Source: Reclinomonas americana ATCC 50394 | Taxonomy: Eukaryota > Jakobida > Jakobea > Jakobida | DNA: 43,720 nucleotides | NCBI GenBank assembly: GCA_048213135.1 | Contig: PS015078.1 | Coordinates: forward strand, 1-43,720 | Direction of reading: 5' to 3' | Shown here: piece after piece, positions 33,480 through 43,720 of the stretch | How the letters are laid out: each line of letters opens with the position of its first letter | Position numbering within the stretch: the stretch's first letter is position 1 | Notes under the pieces: generated by a model | Database searches by the model: none | What the model was told of the DNA's origin: nothing | What the model saw: the letters and a program-made list of their open reading frames with translations, nothing else | Made by a program: the position numbers and the translations under genes

Positions 33480-35446
33480 TTATCTGGGCGCCTCGAGCGG
33501 TCGAATCAGTGACTGGAAGCGTGACCAGCTCGGTGTGCGGTGCGGCTTGAGGAGATGGAACACGCGAGAGGTGAGCTGGCGCAATCGCTCGCCACGAGTC
33601 AGCAGCGTGTACCAGCGGTGTTGCAGGCGGCGGCGTTGCTCTGCAGCAGGTCGGCGATCAGGGGGTTTTTTAATCCTTGCACACAATCGTGTCGGCCAGT
33701 GTACGTACCTCGGTGTGCCAGCATGTAGGCCGCTTCGTCGTGCTTTGCGGCGTCCACACGCCACGACTCGAGCGTGGCATCGGCGAGTTGTTCGAGGTAG
33801 AGATCGGCGAATGGCAGGTACAACTGCGCCACACTCGCGGCCACCACCACGTCCACGTCCCACAACAAGAGTCGACGCAATGTGCGACTCACTTGCTGCG
33901 GAGCACCACAGATTCGTGTGAGTTGAATACTTGGAAGGCGATCGACAGCAACGAAAGAATGGCCAAACCAGTGTCTGCAGCACGATATCGAGCACAGCTC
34001 GATAGTACTCTGTGTCCTCCAGTGGCGCATCGTCAACCGGCAGCACTGCGATGGGTTGCGCGTGAGAAGCGTGCCACGATCCCAAAGTATGACAGTGTCT
34101 GGCGAACCGAGTGCAGAGTCGAGGGGCGACGGTTGCACGACATGTGACTCGGAGGCAAAGAGACCGCATGTCGACGCCGCAGCCTCGGCCATTTGTTGCT
34201 CCTGTGCCAACAGCGGGCACACGACTGCAGAAGAAAGAGAGTGAGCGAGGCCAGACGATGCTCCCAAAACGAGCACGACTCCCGCAACAGAATTCATCAC
34301 GATCTGCCGCCTCCATGGTCGACGCCGGCACCAGCAGCACAAACAACACATTTTCCTAAAGAGACAGCCACGCGTGAGCGCACGTGAGGTGAAGATGTGG
34401 GCGCTCAGGATGTACAATAGCACACCAGCAGCGGTCCGGATTCTGTGTTGGCGGCCTCGTCGAGCAACTGACGCACGACACGGGCGACCACCTGCCAGTG
34501 TGACGCTGCCTCGCACAGTCGCCGCATCATCTAGCGAATGATCGGTGAGGCAGCAGCGGTAAACACACAGAAGACTACAGATGCACACGTACCGCAAACC
34601 GCACGGCGAATTCGGGCTGCCGAAAGAGAACCACACTCGACTCTGCGCACACGAACAAGTCGGCGACAATGAACGACGACGAGACAACTCGCACGACCAC
34701 GCACCAGCATACGTGCGCAGCTCGGCGAACCTATTCCCCGCCTTCTCGCCACCATCCACAGGCGCAGCCGCCACTGCAGCCGGCACCGGCTCCGCAGCCA
34801 CATACTCATCCATGATCACCACTGCCTTGGTCCACGACAACAACTCCCGCATCAGCTGCACCGACAGTGAGCAGTGCTGCAACGCGGTGAAGCACTCCTC
34901 GCACCGCCAAGCACCTCATCGACAGCCGGCATTCTTGCCACTGCCTCTTCGGAACGCGTCTCCTTCTCGCCACACTGCTGCTGCACCTGCACGAGATACT
35001 CGACAGCTGCCGGAGGGAGCACCTCGCGTACAATCGCCGGAACCTGTCCACCACTGACCACACTCAGCATGCGCTCCGCCAGCACCACACTGCATCATCG
35101 CATGAGCTGAGGGGGGAAGGTGATCGCCGACATGCAAAAAGAGACTGACTGACCGTGTCTCTTGCAGAAATCGCTCCACAGTCGCCTCTGTCACTCGCCA
35201 CGCATCACTCAGCTCGCGTACGATTCTCTGCTGCTCCACTGCATCGCACACAACGAATGCCTGCATTCACTCAGCATTCACAGAGGGAGTGTGAGAGAGA
35301 CAAGTGACAAGGAGTACCTGTTCCACAGAGTGCGCCCAGTGCATTGCGCGTGCGGCATTCTCCTCATCGCCACTGCACAGCTGGCGACACGCAGGTAGCA
35401 GGTGCGTCCACACATAGTGCGCCTGGTCGCGCACCTCCTCACCCAT
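33480..35446 (-). CDS. Unrecognised helical protein, about ten exons
   Basis: Start taken at ATG 35446 (MGEEVRDQAHYVWTHLLPAC); the frame is open further upstream, so the true start may differ. Blocks in order: NAARAMHWAHSVEQ, AFVVCDAVEQQRIVRELSDA, VVLAERMLSVVSGGQVPAIV, REVLPPAAVEYLVQVQQQCG, LMRELLSWTKAVVIMDEYVA, SSVVLFRQPEFAVRFA, RRLCEAASHWQVVARVVRQL, ENVLFVLLVPASTMEAAD, VCPLLAQEQQMAEAAASTCG, VILWDRGTLLTRNPSQ, VLPVDDAPLEDTEYYRAVLD, SVAQLYLPFADLYLEQLADA, and the last exon QHRWYTLLTRGERLRQLTSR ... RPLEAPR, stop TAA. It is about 480 residues, soluble and Leu-rich, so a helical-repeat fold is likely. No family is recognised. Several joins were checked for phase (for example HR|EQ and GPLL|ENV). 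It is divergent from the mini-protein gene at 35507. Confidence 0.5.
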
Positions 35447-35506
35447 ACGCGACAAGAAAGCCTGTCCTCTGTCCTCTTCATTCTCTTGATCATCGCCTCT
35501 GAGCAC

Positions 35507-35783
35507 ATGTTTGATCGCTCCAACCGCCTTCTCACATACGCCGTGGCACTTGTCGTCGGTGTCTCCTCTGGTGTGTACATCTGGAACGAGCCACTGAAGA
35601 ACCAGTTGCGCTCAACAAACAACAAACACACATGCGCATCTGTTGTCTCTCACACGTGCGTTGTGTGCTTCGTGCAGCTATGCTCAGAGACGCGTAGAGA
35701 TTGCTCAGCAGCAGCAGCAGAAGCAGCAGCAGCAAGAGCAGTCGTCGTCGTCTGGTGGCACGTCGACATCGACCTCGCAGTAA
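35507..35783 (+). CDS. PIGBOS1-like single-pass mini-protein
   Basis: Two exons, 35507-35604 and 35678-35783, joined in phase at a GTTGCG donor, give about 67 residues. The sequence MFDRSNRLLTYAVALVVGVS then SGVYIWNEPLKNHYAQRRVE resembles animal PIGBOS1, a 54-residue outer mitochondrial membrane protein (MFRRLT...GIAGGVYIFQP...YA). Shared features are the MF start, one helix, GVYI at its end, a Pro shortly after, then YA and a charged helical tail. Here the tail is Gln/Ser-rich. PIGBOS1 contacts CLCC1 at ER-mitochondria contacts in human cells; transfer of that role is inference. The start is only 60 bp from the divergent gene's proposed start. The gene is short enough to be missed by automatic annotation. 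Confidence 0.5.
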
Positions 35784-35863
35784 ACATTTCCGTCCGTTCA
35801 TCATTCCGTCGGTTTCGGCAGTTTCTTTGGCGTGTGCGCGTGTGTGCCTTGGCCAGTGGGCCC

Positions 35864-36392
35864 ATGAGCCTCGAGTTCTTCGCCAAGTACGGCAAGCGCA
35901 AGAGCTGGGAGCCGTATCAGGCACCCAAGCGCAAGCTGATCCCGTTTGAGACGTTTTTCGAGGTGGTACACGAGGAGCGGCTGGAGACGGTTCAGAAGGA
36001 TGTGTTGCGTCCGATTCTCCACGCACTCGAAAGAAAGCACTGCTGTCTCTCGTTGTTCTCTCACACCGACACACAGTCCGATCTTGTTCTCGTTCACGGG
36101 CGAGGATCCAGTGTACGAACACTATCAGCGCGTGAAGCAAAAGCTGCGTGAGGATTCGCGAGTGGATCGCGCGGTGGTGGAGGACAAGCTGCGCGAGCTG
36201 GAGGAGCAGAAGCAGGCGGTGTTGACGCAGACGGAGATCACCATTGCGCATTTCGTCAGCACCGAGATTGTGGAGAAGCAGCAACGGCCGTATGTGATGG
36301 CCAAGAATCGCCAGCACAAGGCCGCTGTGCAGGTGCATCACGACAGCGCAAAGCCCATGCGCAAGAATGCACAGCCGCATGAACGACGATGA
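35864..36392 (+). CDS. Small basic protein of unknown function
   Basis: Two exons, 35864-36003 and 36077-36392, joined in phase at a GTTGCG donor, give about 151 residues. It begins MSLEFFAKYGKRKSWEPYQA then PKRKLIPFETFFEVVHEERL, continues PILFSFTGEDPVYEHYQRVK, a charged coiled-coil stretch (LRELEEQKQAVLTQTEI),and ends with a basic tail (KNRQHKAAVQVHHDSAK ... PHERR). The small size, high Lys/Arg content and coiled coil would suit a mitochondrial ribosomal or assembly protein, but I cannot assign a family. The start follows the previous stop by 80 bp in the same direction. Confidence 0.6.
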
Positions 36393-36556
36393 TGAATGTA
36401 AAAAAAAACAACAATCTGTTATTATTACTACAACATTACACGAACTGGTCACACTGGGCACGCCACTTCTTAACATGCGGCGGCCGCGACGGTGACGGAG
36501 TGCATCCTTTCAACTTAAAGGAATGCAAAACTACTAGGGTGGGCAACTGCGAGCGG

Positions 36557-39500
36557 TCACCACAGGTACGCCAGAGCGTTGGATGTCGGCGTTGTTGACA
36601 GCAGCGACGCGTCACACACCGATGCCTGCATGAAGGGGATAAGCCAGTCGACACTGCTGCAGCAAAAGGGAAAAGGCGACTGACCTTGAAAGTGGTACTG
36701 TCACACGTCTGGGTGTTGCAAATGCCCGCATTGAAGGTCGTCGAGCAGAAGCCACGAATGGCGACGCCGGTGTTGTCCGAGCCTTGTGCTCGAGGCCGTT
36801 CCTGCACAACATACACACTTTCAGATCGATGGACGGCACGCTGACAGAAGAGAGCGGCAACGCACCACAATTTTGCCGCCTCTACAAGTCCACAGTTCCA
36901 CCGAGGTGTACTTGGTGCCGGCGTTGCCGGCCATGCAGCAGCAGTTGGCGGCGAATGTTCCCCAGTTCGTAAAGCCAGCAAACTCGTAATCTTGAAGCAC
37001 CGAGCACGTTCCCTGTGATCGAAACAGCGTCAGCCTGACACACGTATGACACACGAGCACTCGCGGCGACAACAACGCAACGACGACATCGCGAATCGGA
37101 TAAAATTTGGGATCCGAGGAGTCGATCACGAGGCCCACCAGTGCCACGCCAAGGATGAGGAAGGCACCAAAGCCTGCGAGTTGCGCGAGTAAGAACCGTG
37201 TGTGCATCAAGAGACGGAGCAGCATCCACGCACCAATAATCAAAAAGTAATTGGAGGTCAGCTTGAGATTGTACTCGTTCAGCTGCCGATCCAGCACCAA
37301 CGACAGGGGCACGGTGACGACTTTGTTCTTGTCCGACCGGTTCACCACTTGTACTTTTGTGGATCGGTAGGCTTGCACGTCCTGCATACCACCACCACCG
37401 CCGTCAGTGAGATGCGTGAATGCGAAGAAGAAGAACCCACAGAGGGCCTCCACGCAACTCGATGGTGCAGCGGAACGACGGGGTTCACCGCCGACTGAGG
37501 TCTCGACTGCGACGGGGCAGCCGGTGTTGTCATCCAGTTATTTCCTGGCACACCGTCGGCCGGTGCAATCGCCACGGCGGCGGTATTGGTGTTCGCCGCA
37601 ATCTCCGCGTCGCGGCGTTTCTGTGCGAAGAGCGTTGGTCACGGTGACGACTGACAAGTGTGCCTCCGTGAGCGACAAACCATATAGCTGGCACGCGCAA
37701 AGCGCTGTCGGCAGTAGTCGAAGAAGAGGCCGATGATGATGCACAGGCCCGGCAGCGCCACGTTGACACCGAGTAGGACGTACAAACCCTCCGGTGGGAA
37801 GCGAACATTCAGGCTGAACAACAGGAACACAATGGCGTTGCTGATGTTGCAGATCGACGTCACCGATGCCAGCGCATCCTACACGCCTGGTCGTCAGTGC
37901 ACACGTACAGTCGAAGGGACATTATAAAGCAAGCAACGCACCAAAAAGCCCGACACGTACGGTCGGCAGAACAGGAGCAAGCAAGTGAAAATGACATGCA
38001 CGCCGAGCATGACGCTGGTGGCCACGGTGGGATACTGCGCGGTGAATCGATGAGTGATCGGGGGCAAGCCGTGCGAGCAAACAGCGAGAGAAATGCGTAC
38101 CGGGAACAAGAAAATGGCTGTCACGACAAGCGTCTGGAGCACTCGGCGATGAGAACACAATGTGGCCGGCATGCACACAACACAATCATAGGAGACGCAC
38201 GAATTTCTGCACAATCTGGATGACCTTCCAGTAGCGCCACTTGTAGGCGTACGACGAGTACAGCATCTGCGTGACAGAAATTGGTGAGCTAAACAGAGCG
38301 GCACGAGACAAAAAACTATCGTCCAACTCAAGCAGCACCTTGGCGGAATTCTCCGTCACGGCGACTCGCACGCGCCACTCGACACGCTGGCGCTCTCGGG
38401 GCGGCAACGACGCAAACTCCTCATCAGTGAGGTTGACGTCTTCACCGCGCACCGGCAACACACGGAGGAACTTGACGCTGTTGCGCGTCAAGTACCAGTA
38501 CAGCACTGCATGCAGGCGAAGCCAGCCAGTCAGCAAAAAATGGATGGCTCGTCATCAAGACGAAGAGCAGATAATGTGCGAGCGCAACTTGGAATGCCGA
38601 CGCAGTACAGGAGGAACGCCAGGCCAGCACCCGGTGCGTAGTACGGCCAGATTTCGCCCGTGCAAGACAGCGTCGGGTCCGCTTGCTGCGCCGCCACAAA
38701 GAAGCGCACAGTTGGTGAGCCACCACCACCACAAGATCTGTGCACACACAGCACGCAACAAGACGCAAGTCGGTTTCACCCGGACACAAGTCCGAGATCC
38801 CGCAGTTGTTGAGCCACGTGCACGACTCGCACATGGCGGTACGGCGAGCGAGAGACGACAGCGCTGTGCACTCGAAAATCAGACGCATTTCGCTTTCTCG
38901 CGACGCTGCCACACGACAGACACACACACCTTCACTCAGGCGCACCGCGCGGCTGACGAAGCGAGAGCCGGAGCCGCACGTCTGCTGAGTGCATTTGGCC
39001 ACGGCGAGAATCGTGTTGATGATGGGGACGTAGATGAGCGAGAGGCCAAACACGAGGCCCTTCAGCACCACCTTCTTGATAAAGAACTGCATCATGACGA
39101 GGAAGACGCGGCCACGACGGAACAGGTTGAGCGTCCACTGAAGCAGCAGCAGACCACCAGTGCCGGTCATCACCCAGCTGCACGCCAACAGTAAGCATCA
39201 AGGACAGTGACTACGGGAACGATGAGGGAGAGACTGACCTAATAACGAATCCAGCAGCACCCAAGGCGTCCTGCACGGTGCTGAGTCCGACCTTGTCGCC
39301 CGGAATGACACCGGCGGCGAGTAGGCCGAGCGCAATGAGGAAAATGGCAAAGATAAAGTCGCGCAACAAAATGCAGCAGTCTGTGCGGCCGAACGGTCAG
39401 AGGCGATGGGCGACAACAAAGGAGGCGAACACGGAAGAAAAACGCAACGCTTCTTCTTGGCGCGAGCCATGCTACGGCGCAGAGCCATCGCAGACAGGTT

Positions 39501-41300
39501 GTCGGGATCGACCTCCGAATCGCCACCGTCCGAGTCGTCGTCTGAGTAGTCCTTGACAGGAATGCTGCACGCATTTCCAAGTGTTAGGTTCGCGCCAACA
39601 ACGAATCCATCGACACTCGTGTGTGCGACGCAACGCCGATGAATCGTTGCGCACGGGTGCCATGAGACCGCCACCAGACGACTTGTGGAAAGCATTGGCC
39701 GCTGACACACAATGAAAAGTGAGTGAACAGTTTGTGGGAAAAAAACATGACCGCCGTGCTCATGCTCACCTTCAGCGCGGTTGCTGACAACCTTGACGTG
39801 GCGACCGCCAACGCCACTCGACGAGACATCTGCAAGGTAAGATACATGCGGTGAGCAACAACCCTTTGTGGCATTCATAATGGAATCACACGGCATCGCA
39901 CCCTTGACAGAGCGTGCGACATTGATGGCGCGCGACTGTTCCTCCGCGCCACTCGGGCGTCGCGTGGACTGCATAAGATGGACTCGGTGAGCAGGCGACG
40001 AAAAAGAGGCACGCATGTGTGTGTGTGTGGGAAACGCACGGATGCCATCTCCACTGTGCCTGGGATGGATGGTCGCACGGCCCAGTCGGGTTTGTTGCCG
40101 TCGAGAATCGAGTCGGCGAGCGACGGGCGCTGCTGACGGCTGCGTGACTCACTCGGAGAGTTCTCTGGTGACGTGTGCTCCGCTGCGCTGACGGACGACA
40201 GCTGCGATGATTCGCGGCTGGATTCGTGACTCGAGGGGCGACTCGACACGCGCCGGCTGACCGGTCGCGACGGAGCCTGCATGAATGTGTTGAGCTCCTC
40301 CGCCGTCGCCTGGCCCGGACGTGGAATCGGCAGCACATCACCCGTCTCGGGGCTAACGTCAAGACAAGGAGTGAGCGTGGCAGAGCAGCAACAGCGACGG
40401 AGAGCATTCACAGCGCACTTGATGTAGTAGCTCATGATCCAGTCGTAGTCGTCGTAGCCAAAGTTACCAATGCCGAAACCACTGGCGCGACGCGGCGCCT
40501 CCACAGGCGGTTGTCGCTGCACCGACGGCATGTGCTGCGGAAGCTCATGCTCCTTGCTACCAGCCGCCACCTCCTGCGGCGGCGCATACCCATCATCTTC
40601 ATCGTCGCGCGCATACGACTTGCCACACCGATTCGCCAAGCAGTACACCATCCACACCAGCAGACACATGCCCACCAGACTGCCACCAAAGATGAGCAGG
40701 AAGTCGACGGGCACGACTGTCGCCAAGTCGGATCGTGGCAGGAACTTGGCAATGGCGCCCACAATCAGCGCAGTGGCACCCGACAGCAGTGTCAGGTACC
40801 ACACCATGATCACCATTGACTTGAACACGACAAGCAGCAGTGCGGCAATCAGCAGTGGCAAGCCGACAAGAAGAAGCAAGAACATGCTGAGAGAAATCGC
40901 GAGTCAGTCATTGAGTGATGGAGATGGAGAGAGGCAGGCAAAATAATGCACCCGCGAAAGTCGAGCACTGGAACCCATGGAAAGGCATAGCGCAGGCCCA
41001 CGTTGAGGTAGTTGAGCTGCAAGTGTGCACATATCAGACACTTCTTCGTTCTCTCTCTCTCTCGTTCTTTCTCTCTCTCTTTCTCTCATTGTTCACGCAC
41101 CCACTTGGCGTACTTGGACCAGCCGTCGGGCACCAGCACGTCGTGGTTTTGATTGAGTGCAAAGAACTGCGCGAGAAGGTCGTGCGCGTGTGTGAATCTT
41201 ACACTTTATGTCTCTCACAAGCGCGCGCGCGCGTGCACACACACAGAGAGCGTACCTGCAAGTAGGTGACGAGAATTTCAATCACCTCCGCGAGGCCCAT
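36557..41300 (-). CDS. Large polytopic surface membrane protein
   Basis: Begins MGLAEVIEILVTYLQ (41300), then FFALNQNHDVLVPDGWSKYA and LNYLNVGLRYAFPWVPVLDF. Helices follow: FLLLLVGLPLLIAALLLVVF, LTLLSGATALIVGAIAKF and FGGSLVGMCLLVWMVYCLA. A long Ser-rich cytosolic region ends in YSDDDSDGGDSEVDPDNLSA. More helices come next (FIFAIFLIALGLLAAGVIP, LLLLQWTLNLF, LVFGLSLIYVPIINTILAV). A Cys-rich loop (CESCTWLNNCGISDLCPG) precedes GAGLAFLLYCVGIP, then LYSSYAYKWRYWKVIQIVQK, LGVHVIFTCLLLFCRPYVSG, two more helices, and a Cys-rich end (FAANCCCMAGNAGTKYTSVE, GFCSTTFNAGICNTQTC). The order Cys-loop, YxxGIP, LY..Y....YWEV-type helix and RPY helix recurs in large polytopic surface proteins of many protists. 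The exact 3' end (36557 or 36436) is uncertain. Sensory or adhesion role is inference. Confidence 0.6.
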
Positions 41301-41417
41301 TTTCCTTGCGCGCGCACTCACTCACTCTCTGCAAGTTGTTATAAATGATGTTCGATTGCAGAGAGTCGGTTCACCTTTGCCGTGACATGACAATTGCATC
41401 CTTATGTATACTATCAC
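41301..41417. other. Short intergenic spacer
   Basis: 117 bp between the stop of the homeodomain gene and the start of the polytopic protein gene, both on the minus strand. No separate feature is seen. Confidence 0.6.
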
Positions 41418-43717
41418 TCACAGTGGCTGTGCCAACAAGTGCTCCTGTAGCTCACTGTCCAAGGTGACCAGATCGTCGCCGGGTCTGCGAGGCCGTTTCA
41501 GCTGTACATGCACGGTGGGCGGTGAGTAGAACGCACGATATTTCCGATATCTTGCAAAAAAACGTCACCAGTAGTCCAGTGTGCACAGGCGGTGGGGCAG
41601 GGCGTTTTCGGGATACAGTGATAAGAGGGGCAGAGGCATGGGCAGGTGGGGGCAGTGGTACAGGGCAAGGAGTTAGGCGAGGGGAAGTGACAGGCGAGGC
41701 AAAGGCAGAGGGACCAGTCCACGTCCGCAGCGGCTGCTGCGCGGCACACGCATACAGTCAGACAAAACACAGCGTGTGGTAAGCAAGGCAGCGTGCAGTA
41801 CCGCGCGAGGTGGAGTCGACGGCGGCAGCAGCAGGGTGGACGAGGAAGGATGACCGCACTCGTCTTCGTCGTTGGAGAGAAGCGGCACAGACAGGTGGGC
41901 AAGCGATGGGGTCGTTCTGCGCGCGGGAGGGGAATCGCATGTCGGTGAGTTTCCATTCCCACTCTCCATCTTCACGCAAGATAGCTTCGCAACTCGGGAC
42001 ACCGAAGCATCATGGTCGTAGCGTCATCCTCGGCACTGCACGAACAATGCAATGAGACAAAAAAGGCACCGAAAATAGATTTCTCGCGCCACTCGCAACA
42101 CAAACGTCTCGAAACGCAACAACTCTTCTGCAGCCGAGGGCGCGACCAATGTGATAACAGAGCAGGCGGGACGCAGCAGCGGCGACGGCACAGCATTCGC
42201 CAATGACGGCGGCGGAACAAGTTCAAATGTGGACTGGACAGCTATTGGAGCGGATGACGACGACGACGACGACGACGGCGGCCTGTGCTCCCAGTGATGA
42301 GACACGTAAGACAATACGCACACGGGGGTAGTGGCAAACGCAACGGCATGTCATCGAGCCACCACTCCAACAGTGAATCTCGCTTGCTGCACATTCACGA
42401 AAGGCAACCAGTCAGACCCAGAAAACGCCCCCATGTGGCCTCTCTCGCGCAACTTCAACATGGAGAAGAAATCCTCATGCTGTTGCTGCTGCTGCTGATG
42501 CAACGAAGGAGGTGGTGGTGGAGGTGGAGGTGGAGGAGGCGGAGGCAAAGCTAATGCAACAGCGGGTGGTGGTGGTGGCGGCGGTGGAAGCAGAGACAGC
42601 GGCAGTGGCAGCCACTGCATCACTGCAGGCGCCTCTGCTGCTGCTGGCGCATACACAGCCGCCAGAGCGGGGATGGAGACGGGCGTGGAGACAGCCGGTG
42701 ACACACTGACGACCCCCGCAGATGCTGACTGCTGCTGTTGCGTGCGCTGGTGCGGAGTCGGTGTCGCCAGCAACTTCTTGCGACGATGTTGAAACCACGC
42801 AGTGATACGTGCCGCGGGCATGCCAGTTTGCGTCACCAACAGCTCACGCGTACTCTTCGCCAAGTACGGCGACTCGGCAAAGGCCGCCTCCAAAATCGCA
42901 AGCTGCTCGTGAAGGGGTGAGCACACAGGCGGCCTCTGTCTCTGTCTCCTTCCACACACACNNNNNNNNNNNNNNNNNNNNNNNNNNNNNNNNNNNNNNN
43001 NNNNNNNNNNNNNNNNNNNNNNNNNNNNNNNNNNNNNNNNNNNNNNNNNNNNNNNNNNNNNNNNNNNNNNNNNNNNNNNNNNNNNNNNNNNNNNNNNNNN
43101 NNNNNNNNNNNNNNNNNNNNNNNNNNNNNNNNNNNNNNNNNNNNNNNNNNNNNNNNNNNNNNNNNNNNNNNNNNNNNNNNNNNNNNNNNNNNNNNNNNNN
43201 NNNNNNNNNNNNNNNNNNNNNNNNNNNNNGCACGCACCTGCTCAGCAGAGGCCAGCTGCTTGCGCGCAGAAGCAGACGAGGACGAGGACGACATGTCTGC
43301 GTGTTCCGTCTCCTTCTTGGCTGCCAACCGCCGCCACTCATCGACAAAGGGCGCAAAGCGCGGGCACACCTCGAGGTGCTTGCGCAGCAACTGCGCAGAC
43401 TCCTTCCCGTGAAAGAGCGCCACTCGCTCGTGCTTGCGCGCTCCATCACACTTGTGCACGGTGCCATCGTGCGGGTCCACAGGCGCGCACGGGCACAGCA
43501 AGGCAGTGTCGACTGCGCTGGTGCTGTGCTCGGAGGTGCAGGCGAGCTGGGCGCGCTTGAGGCGGCTGTGGCGGCCGAGCATGACTGCGCGGGAGCCGGG
43601 CGGGTGCGGCGTGTCTAGGTGGTCCAGGTGCTCGCATAGCTCCTGCAGTGTGCGGAAGGAGCGCGGGCACAGCGACGACACGCAGCGGAGAAACGTGGTC
43701 GGCCGACCTCCGCTCAT
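41418..43717 (-). CDS. Zinc-finger / homeodomain transcription factor
   Basis: Exon 1 (43717-43237) starts MSGGRPTTFLRCVSSLCPRS with a C2H2-like finger (C-x4-C-x12-H-x2-H, Phe at the usual place). A Cys/His cluster (CPCAP...HKCDGARKH... KHLEVCP) and a Ser run follow, ending at a GTGCGT donor. After the gap comes a homeodomain: RQRPPVCSPLHEQLAILEAA, FAESPYLAKSTRELLVTQTG and MPAARITAWFQHRRKKL, i.e. helices 1-3 with the WF.. core. The near-invariant Asn51 is His (WFQHRR). Low-complexity Gln, Pro and Ala regions follow, then further probable exons (SSSAPIAVQSTFELVPPPSL; LAHLSVPLLSNDEDECGH; TWTGPSAFASPVTSPRLTP) and a last one ending LDSELQEHLLAQPL, stop TGA 41420-41418. A shorter form stopping at 42351 is possible because the frame ends there if the intron is retained. 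Expected to be a nuclear DNA-binding protein. Confidence 0.65.
42962..43229. other. Assembly gap (268 N) in homeodomain gene
   Basis: Falls between a GTGCGT donor (about 43236) and the acceptor before RQRPPVC, so it probably lies within an intron, although a small exon could be hidden. Confidence 0.9.
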
Positions 43718-43720
43718 CGC

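Noticed and set aside
41522-41782. Plus-strand Gly/Arg-rich open frame
   Set aside because: Shadow of Pro-rich minus-strand coding sequence of the homeodomain gene; no splice or homology support.

Overview
The window looks like nuclear DNA of a GC-rich, free-living, probably flagellated unicellular eukaryote. Genes are packed tightly on both strands with as little as about 55-120 bp between them. Nearly all are cut by many short GT-AG introns, and introns and spacers carry long (GT)n, (GA)n and (CT)n tracts. Gene content is typically eukaryotic: AAMP/Sqt1, LAMTOR2, Canopy, a TDP1-like protein with ubiquitin-interacting motifs, an arrestin-fold protein, a homeodomain protein, a J-protein and HPPD. 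A relative of the animals (unicellular opisthokont) or another GC-rich amorphean protist fits, but the lineage cannot be fixed from the sequence alone. There is no sign of a virus, a bacterial operon, CRISPR or an rRNA/tRNA gene.

Layout: 1-1677 (-) partial helical protein; 2143-6401 (+) polytopic membrane protein interrupted by a contig that reads backwards; 6524-9271 an arrestin-like protein whose N-terminal exons sit on a reversed contig; 9305-10371 (-) degenerate NDP-kinase-domain protein; 10463-12253 (+) UIM/TDP1-like protein with its middle missing; 12449-13289 (-) Canopy-family ER protein; 13671-14007 (-) and 15796-17003 (-) two recent WD40 paralogues flanking a four-helix membrane protein (14395-15677, +); 17500-21096 two copies of an unrecognised single-pass membrane family, the first broken by a reversed contig; 21381-22214 an ER J-protein broken the same way; 22243-25050 two unrecognised (-) genes; 25419-26261 (+) unrecognised; 26446-28338 (-) HPPD; 28568-31765 (+) AAMP; 31860-33354 (+) LAMTOR2; 33480-35446 (-) helical protein; 35507-35783 (+) a PIGBOS1-like mini-protein; 35864-36392 (+) small basic protein; 36557-41300 (-) large polytopic surface protein; 41418-43717 (-) zinc-finger/homeodomain protein.

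Two things stand out. First, four small contigs, each lying exactly between two N gaps, appear to be placed in reverse orientation. Flipping them restores codon phase and domain continuity in the arrestin and J-protein genes and gives consistent continuity in the other two. Second, at least thirteen introns use a donor beginning GTTGCG beside the commoner GTGCG/GTGAG class. This was inferred by matching exon phases to conserved protein alignments. The genes do not form a pathway; the order is that of an ordinary compact protist chromosome. Functional links are limited to general themes (ER folding: Canopy and J-protein; lysosomal signalling: LAMTOR2; ribosomal protein handling: AAMP).
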